A stretch of DNA of 8,498 nt, taken from assembly GCA_031255695.1 (NCBI GenBank), contig JAIRSA010000241.1, positions 1 through 8,498 of the forward strand. Reading direction: 5' to 3'. The notes under the pieces were generated by a model that saw only the letters and a list, made by a program, of their open reading frames with translations, did not search any database and was not told the origin of the DNA. Source of the DNA: Eubacteriales Family XIII. Incertae Sedis bacterium. Lineage in GTDB: Bacteria > Bacillota > Clostridia > Peptostreptococcales > Anaerovoracaceae. The position numbers and the translations under genes were made by a program. Shown here in pieces: positions 5,132 to 8,498 of this stretch. Numbering within the stretch: position 1 is the first letter of the stretch; each line of letters opens with the position of its first letter.

Positions 5132-6755
5132 CATCCCGGCGGGCAGGGCAGCGGGCGCAGACACAGCCGCAGGGCGCGGCCGGCCACATCGGCAGGGCAT
5201 GCACCCTTCCGCCGGCATCCCGGCGGGCAAGGTGGCGGGCATAGTAGCTGAGTATAACCCCTTCCATAACGGGCATCTGCTGCACCTGGAAAAAACCAGG
5301 GAGCTGACCGGCGCCCAAGCCTGCGTCGCCGTCATGAGCGGCGATTTCGTCCAGAGGGGCGAGCCCGCAGTCTTCGACAAGTGGAAAAGGGCCGAGGCCG
5401 CAGTCAGGAGCGGGGTGGATCTCGTCATCGAGCTGCCCTTCCTGTACGCGTGCAACAGCGCCGAGTTTTTCGCCAAGGGCGCGATCCGCCTCCTTTCGTC
5501 CATGGGCCTGGTGACCCACCTCTCTTTCGGGAGCGAGGCCGGTGAACTGGCGCCGCTGATGGAAACCGCCTCAATACTCGCAGAGGAGCCGGACAGCTTC
5601 CGCGAGGGCCTGCGCGCCGCGCTGAAATCCGGCCTGTCCTACCCGGCGGCAAGGAGCGCAGCCATAGAAGGTATAGCCGGCAGAAGGGCGTCCAGGCTTT
5701 TGAGCGGGCCCAACAACATACTAGCCGTCGAATACATCAAACAGATCATACGCCTCGGCGCCCATATGGCCCCGGTGACCTTCGGAAGGATCGGCGCCGG
5801 GTATTTTGGCGTAGGCACAACGCCCGGCAGCGGCGCCGCCGCAAAGGCAGGGGGCCCCGGCAGCGACGGCACCGCAGGGGCAGTGGGCCCCGGCGCCACA
5901 GCGCCCGGCAGCAGCGCCGGCACCGCAGGGGCAGTGGGTCCCGGCGCCACAGCGCCCGGCGGCCGAGCGGGGATCGGTATCGCCGGTGCCGGCGCGCTGC
6001 GTGGGATCATGCGCGAGGGAGGGGTGCAGGCCGCAGCAGGCTATGTCCCTGACGAATGCCGCAGGATATACGAAGCGGCGCGGGAAGGCCCCATGGATAT
6101 GGACAGCCTCTTCAAGATGATTGCCTATGCTGCCCGCATACGCAGCGCCGGCGAGCTGTCAACGATCCTGTCGGCATCTGAGGGCCTAGAGAACAGGCTC
6201 AAGAAAGCCCTCGACAATTCAAACGGGATCGAAGGCCTCATATCCCAGGCGAAATCCAAGCGCTACACAGAAACCCGCATAAAGCGCTTCCTCATTCATG
6301 TCCTCTTCGGCGTGGCCGCCGGCGAGTTCGAGGCGCTGGACACCGAAGGGCCAGGCTATCTCAGGGTCCTCGCCATGAATTCCGTCGGCAGGGGGCTACT
6401 GCGGGATATAGCGAAAAGGGCAGGGGCGGCATCAGGGGCAGCGACGGAAGCCATGGCAGGGGCGGCATCAGGGGCAACGACGGAAGCCGTGGCAGGGGCG
6501 GCGGCCGCGACAAAGGCAAGGGCGGAGACGGAAGCCGGGGCATCAACATCGGCGGCAACGACTAAGGCAGGGGCAGCGCCAGCGGCGCCGGCCATCATCA
6601 CCAACCTCAGCAGGCAGTTCCCCGCATCCCCGATATCCGCACGCTTCCTTGAGTTCGACATACTCTCGGCGGACATATACAGCCTCGCCGCCGGTACAGG
6701 ATTCCGCGACGGTTCGGATTACAGGGCGAAACCATTCATCCTGCCCCCCGCGTAA
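5121..6755 (+). CDS. tmcAL: tRNA-Met cytidine acetate ligase TmcAL (YlbM), enlarged by low-complexity inserts
   Basis: Family members activate acetate with ATP and acetylate the wobble cytidine (C34) of elongator tRNA-Met, forming ac4C. The nucleotidyltransferase signature VAEYNPFHNGH is at 5244-5276. SGDFVQRGEPAVFDKWKRAE follows (5337-5396), then IELPFLYACNSAEFFAKGA (5430-5486), GPNNILAVEYIKQI (about 5706-5747), TETRIKRFLIH (6270-6302), LRVLAMNSVGRGLL (6363-6404) and IITNLSRQ (6594-6617). Starting at ATG 5121 gives 544 residues, against about 400 in the family. The excess is three Gly/Ala-rich segments: 5142-5228, about 5811-5985 and 6411-6590. The usual SATAIR-type motif after the middle insert reads GAGALR, so the conserved serine is replaced. 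The start is uncertain. ATG 5121 overlaps the previous gene by 11 bases and has only a close GGAAG; ATG 5199 and GTG 5232 (giving MAGIVAEYNPFHNGH) are alternatives. The motifs look functional, but the inserts leave activity unproven. Confidence 0.88.
   Translation: MPTDIPAGRAAGADTAAGRGRPHRQGMHPSAGIPAGKVAGIVAEYNPFHNGHLLHLEKTRELTGAQACVAVMSGDFVQRGEPAVFDKWKRAEAAVRSGVDLVIELPFLYACNSAEFFAKGAIRLLSSMGLVTHLSFGSEAGELAPLMETASILAEEPDSFREGLRAALKSGLSYPAARSAAIEGIAGRRASRLLSGPNNILAVEYIKQIIRLGAHMAPVTFGRIGAGYFGVGTTPGSGAAAKAGGPGSDGTAGAVGPGATAPGSSAGTAGAVGPGATAPGGRAGIGIAGAGALRGIMREGGVQAAAGYVPDECRRIYEAAREGPMDMDSLFKMIAYAARIRSAGELSTILSASEGLENRLKKALDNSNGIEGLISQAKSKRYTETRIKRFLIHVLFGVAAGEFEALDTEGPGYLRVLAMNSVGRGLLRDIAKRAGAASGAATEAMAGAASGATTEAVAGAAAATKARAETEAGASTSAATTKAGAAPAAPAIITNLSRQFPASPISARFLEFDILSADIYSLAAGTGFRDGSDYRAKPFILPPA
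5132..5240 (+). repeat. 25-bp imperfect direct repeat bracketing the tmcAL N-terminal extension
   Basis: CATCCCGGCGGGCA occurs at 5132-5145 and 5216-5229. Extended to 25 bases (5132-5156 and 5216-5240) the copies match at 22 positions. The offset is 84 bases, exactly 28 codons, so IPAGRAAG and IPAGKVAG appear in the same frame. The second copy leads into the conserved TmcAL start, the first follows the likely ATG at 5121. This looks like an in-frame insertion or duplication at the 5' end of the gene. Confidence 0.82.
5868..5969 (+). repeat. 51-bp tandem repeat (two copies) in the middle insert of tmcAL
   Basis: Units 5868-5918 and 5919-5969 each encode 17 residues beginning GTAGAVGPGATAPG. 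The first 42 bases of the two units differ at one synonymous position (GGC/GGT at codon 7), and the last three codons have drifted (SSA versus GRA). The unit length is a multiple of three, so the reading frame is kept. The near identity points to a recent duplication. Confidence 0.92.
6420..6491 (+). repeat. 36-bp tandem repeat (two copies plus a partial third) in the C-terminal insert of tmcAL
   Basis: Units 6420-6455 and 6456-6491 each encode 12 residues, AGAASGAATEAM and AGAASGATTEAV, and match at 34 of 36 bases. A third unit begins at 6492 (AGAA) and then degrades into Ala/Thr/Lys-rich sequence as far as about 6590. The unit length again preserves the frame. The insert lies between the LLRDIAKR helix and IITNLSRQ, a place where the normal protein has only a short linker. 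Confidence 0.9.
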
Positions 6756-6781
6756 TACATCCTTCCACGCAATGCCGCCCG

Positions 6782-6815
6782 CCTGCTAAAACCATAGTCC
6801 TGCTAAAACCACAGT
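6782..6815. repeat. 17-bp tandem repeat downstream of tmcAL
   Basis: CCTGCTAAAACCATAGT (6782-6798) is followed directly by CCTGCTAAAACCACAGT (6799-6815), with one mismatch. It lies 27 bases after the tmcAL stop. The core GCTAAAACCA recurs on the other strand upstream of rpmF at 8357-8366. It could be a pair of protein-binding sites or a chance short duplication. Confidence 0.75.
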
Positions 6816-6883
6816 ATTGAGGCCTAACCGAAACTTAATTGCAGCCCGGAATTCGCCAGTCAGCAGTACGCGGCCGCCGTTCC

Positions 6884-6900
6884 GCCCACATAGTGTGGGC
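6884..6900. terminator. Short GC-rich stem-loop between tmcAL and ackA
   Basis: GCCCACA (6884-6890) and TGTGGGC (6894-6900) form a perfect 7-bp stem with a 3-base loop. No T-run follows on either strand (CCTAATG on the + strand). It may be a weak transcript end for the rsmD-tmcAL operon or a regulatory palindrome ahead of ackA. The rest of the 6756-7044 spacer shows only the tandem repeat, this stem and the ackA promoter. Confidence 0.4.
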
Positions 6901-6959
6901 CCTAATGAAATCTACGGGCAAATTTTGTAATATATCTCTCAATTATAGAATAAAAATGC

Positions 6960-6989
6960 TTGCAGGGCACACAGGCCAAGCCGTATAAT
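6960..6989 (+). promoter_or_regulatory. Sigma-A type promoter for ackA
   Basis: A consensus -10, TATAAT (6984-6989), lies 18 bases after TTGCAG (6960-6965). The region before it is AT-rich (6921-6957), as in an UP-like stretch. Transcription would start near 6996, giving a leader of about 50 bases before ATG 7045. An in-frame ATG at 7000 would lie only a few bases from that start point and is not preferred. Confidence 0.72.
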
Positions 6990-7044
6990 GTAATTATAAA
7001 TGTGCCATATAGTGTACGCCGAAAGGGAAAGGGAATATAAGAAT

Positions 7045-8256
7045 ATGAAAGTATTAGTAGTCAATTGCGGCAGCTCGTCGCTCAAGTACCAGGTCTTGAA
7101 CATGAAGAACGAGTCGCTCCTTGCGAAAGGGCTCATAGAGCGCATCGGGATCGACGGCTCCATAACCCATGAGAAGATTGGCTTGGATGAGAAATTTGTC
7201 GTGAAGAAGCCTTTGAAAGACCACAAAGAAGCGATCATGCTTATGCTGGAGGCCCTGCAGGACAAGCAGCATGGGGTCATCTCATCCATGGATGAATTGG
7301 GCGCCATAGGGCACAGGGTCGTCCACGCAGGCGAGAAGTACGCCATGTCCGTGATGATAAGCGACGATGTCCTGAATGTGCTTGAGGACTGCATTGAGCT
7401 GGCGCCGCTCCACAACCCGCCTAACATCATGGGCATACGGGCCTGCCGCGAGCTCCTGCCCAATACGCCGATGATCGCGGTCTTCGATACCGCCTTCCAC
7501 CAGACCATGCCGGCCGAATCCTACACCTACGCGCTGCCCTACGAATATTATGAGAGATACAAGATCAGGCGCTACGGCTTCCACGGCACGAGCCACAAAT
7601 ACGTCGCGGAAAGGGCCGCCGACATGCTGGGCGTCAACCTGATGGATCTGAAGATAATAACCTGCCACCTGGGCAACGGCGCGAGCGTCACGGCAATCAA
7701 ACGCGGCAAGTGCATTGACACGTCCATGGGCTTCACCCCGCTCGAAGGCCTCGTGATGGGTACGCGCTCCGGCGACCTAGACCCGTCCATTGTCTCATAT
7801 ATCCGCGACAAGGAGGGCATACACCTGCATGATGTCATAGACGTGCTGAACAAAAAATCCGGCGTCCTGGGGATATCGGGGATAAGCAGCGACTTCCGCG
7901 ATCTTGAAGACGCAGTGGAGGAGGGCAATGAAAGGGCCGCGCTCGCCATAAAGGTCTTCGCCCATAAGGTGCGTTTCTACATCGGGGCCTATATCGCCGA
8001 AATGAACGGCGTGGACGCCATCGTGTTCACTGCGGGCCTCGGCGAAAACAGTGCGCAGATGCGCGGCGTAATCTGCACCGAGCTCGGAAACCTCGGCATA
8101 AAGCTGGACCTCGTGAAAAACAATGTCAGGGGCAAGGAGAGGATCATCAGCCGCGACGATTCCAAAGTGGCGATATTGCTCATACCGACGAACGAAGAGC
8201 TCATGATCGCACGGGACACCTACCGCATTGCAAAGAAATATAAGGACACTATCTAA
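7045..8256 (+). CDS. ackA: Acetate kinase
   Basis: The 403-residue protein is full length for acetate kinase, which reversibly transfers phosphate between acetyl phosphate/ADP and acetate/ATP in the cytoplasm. In fermenting anaerobes it is the ATP-yielding last step of acetate production. Residues at the positions known to matter in the Methanosarcina enzyme are all present with the same numbering: N7, R91, H123, D148, H180, N211, R241 and E384. Recognisable blocks are VLVVNCGSSSLKYQ (3-16), VFDTAFHQTMP (146-156), YGFHGTSHKYV (177-187), HLGNGASV (208-215), GTRSGDLDP (239-247) and FTAGLGENS (328-336). ATG 7045 was chosen because the family N-terminus begins there; a modest AAAGGGA (7028-7034) lies upstream. 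No pta gene is adjacent. tmcAL upstream uses acetate, so the pair may share substrate logic, but ackA has its own promoter. No clear terminator follows. Confidence 0.97.
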   Translation: MKVLVVNCGSSSLKYQVLNMKNESLLAKGLIERIGIDGSITHEKIGLDEKFVVKKPLKDHKEAIMLMLEALQDKQHGVISSMDELGAIGHRVVHAGEKYAMSVMISDDVLNVLEDCIELAPLHNPPNIMGIRACRELLPNTPMIAVFDTAFHQTMPAESYTYALPYEYYERYKIRRYGFHGTSHKYVAERAADMLGVNLMDLKIITCHLGNGASVTAIKRGKCIDTSMGFTPLEGLVMGTRSGDLDPSIVSYIRDKEGIHLHDVIDVLNKKSGVLGISGISSDFRDLEDAVEEGNERAALAIKVFAHKVRFYIGAYIAEMNGVDAIVFTAGLGENSAQMRGVICTELGNLGIKLDLVKNNVRGKERIISRDDSKVAILLIPTNEELMIARDTYRIAKKYKDTI

Positions 8257-8262
8257 AATAAG

Positions 8263-8292
8263 TTGACAAACCCCACTAGTTGAATGTATACT
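8263..8292 (+). promoter_or_regulatory. Strong sigma-A promoter ahead of rpmF
   Basis: A perfect TTGACA (8263-8268) is followed after 18 bases by TATACT (8287-8292), one base from consensus. It begins 7 bases after the ackA stop. Transcription would start near 8299, leaving a leader of about 119 bases before rpmF. A second pair of -10-like boxes (TATAGT 8377-8382, TATAAT 8382-8387) lies closer to rpmF but lacks a convincing -35. Confidence 0.8.
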
Positions 8293-8326
8293 TAAATGGT
8301 TATGCGATTATCGTCCATAATGTTCC

Positions 8327-8369
8327 CCGGTTAAAACGTGGCCAAGATTTGCGCGATGGTTTTAGCCGG
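8327..8369. promoter_or_regulatory. 11-bp inverted repeat in the rpmF leader
   Basis: CCGGTTAAAAC (8327-8337) pairs with GTTTTAGCCGG (8359-8369) over 11 positions, ten Watson-Crick and one G-U as RNA, with a 21-base loop. It lies inside the leader that the 8263-8292 promoter would produce. It could be an RNA element controlling L32 synthesis or a DNA operator. It is not followed by a T-run, so a simple terminator is unlikely. Confidence 0.5.
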
Positions 8370-8417
8370 AGGGCAGTATAGTATAATTCAATCTAATAGA
8401 AAGGGGGCGTGGCCAAA

Positions 8418-8498
8418 ATGGCAGTACCTAAAAGAAGAACTTCGAAGGCAAAGCGTGATTCGCGCCGTGCGCCTAATATGAAAATGAGAGCGCCCGGG
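8418..8498 (+). CDS. rpmF: 50S ribosomal protein L32 (3' end outside window)
   Basis: Only the first 27 codons are present. MAVPKRRTSKAKRDSRRA is the characteristic N-terminus of bacterial L32, a small basic protein of the large ribosomal subunit; a zinc-binding CxxC region, if present, would lie beyond the window. A strong purine ribosome site, AAAGGGGG (8400-8407), lies 10 bases before ATG 8418. In many Firmicutes rpmF follows a DUF177 (yceD) gene and precedes plsX. Here no DUF177 gene is found between ackA and rpmF, and a dedicated promoter and structured leader occupy the gap instead. Confidence 0.95.
   Translation, partial: MAVPKRRTSKAKRDSRRAPNMKMRAPG

Noticed and set aside
4781..5503. 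Minus-strand open frame of 240 codons across the coiled-coil/tmcAL junction
   Set aside because: It spans two well-supported + strand genes and shows no motif.
5868..6491. Repeats that could suggest a CRISPR array
   Set aside because: The copies are directly tandem without spacers, are in frame, and encode Gly/Ala-rich peptide within a continuous gene.
7000..7044. Upstream ATG that would add 15 residues to acetate kinase
   Set aside because: It lies only a few bases from the likely transcript start, lacks a ribosome site, and the family begins at MKVLVVNCGSSS.
6939..7508. Minus-strand open frame of 189 codons over the ackA 5' end
   Set aside because: It is the antisense shadow of conserved acetate kinase codons and has no recognisable domain.

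Overview
The window looks like a chromosomal housekeeping segment from a GC-rich, Gram-positive anaerobe of the Bacillota, most likely class Clostridia. The basis is gene content and order: rpmB, an Asp23-family gene, recG, rsmD, coaD, a coiled-coil ATPase-subunit-like gene, tmcAL (ylbM), ackA and rpmF follow one another on the + strand, an arrangement familiar from Clostridia. Coding sequence has GC-rich third positions, while the promoters are AT-rich and close to the sigma-A consensus. No genus can be named from the sequence alone.

Layout: positions 1-210 are the 3' end of a probably secreted or surface protein, closed by a strong intrinsic terminator (247-289). An extended -10 promoter (439-467) and a leader with an attenuator-like hairpin precede rpmB (612-803), which has its own terminator (836-859). 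The Asp23-family gene (890-1279) overlaps recG (1276-3315) by 4 bases. A 205-base gap follows, carrying a duplicated copy of the recG tail, a stem-loop and a TGnTATAAT promoter. That promoter starts a tightly packed operon: rsmD (3521-4090), coaD (4092-4601), the coiled-coil gene (4598-5131) and tmcAL (5121-6755), with a 1-base gap and then overlaps of 4 and 11 bases. A 289-base spacer with a tandem repeat, a stem-loop and a promoter leads to ackA (7045-8256). A strong promoter and an inverted repeat then precede rpmF, which is cut by the window end.

The genes cover translation (L28, L32, RsmD acting on 16S rRNA, TmcAL acting on elongator tRNA-Met), genome maintenance (RecG) and the acetate/CoA economy (CoaD makes dephospho-CoA, AckA interconverts acetyl phosphate and acetate, TmcAL consumes acetate and ATP).

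No new defence, mobile or biosynthetic system is visible. The most unusual feature is tmcAL. It is clearly longer than the usual protein of roughly 400 residues because of three low-complexity Gly/Ala-rich segments. Two of them contain in-frame tandem DNA repeats (units of 51 and 36 bases), and the N-terminal one is bracketed by a 25-base imperfect direct repeat. A similar short duplication with nearly the same offset sits at the end of recG. Two genes often found in this neighbourhood, fakA/yloV and yceD (DUF177), are absent here.
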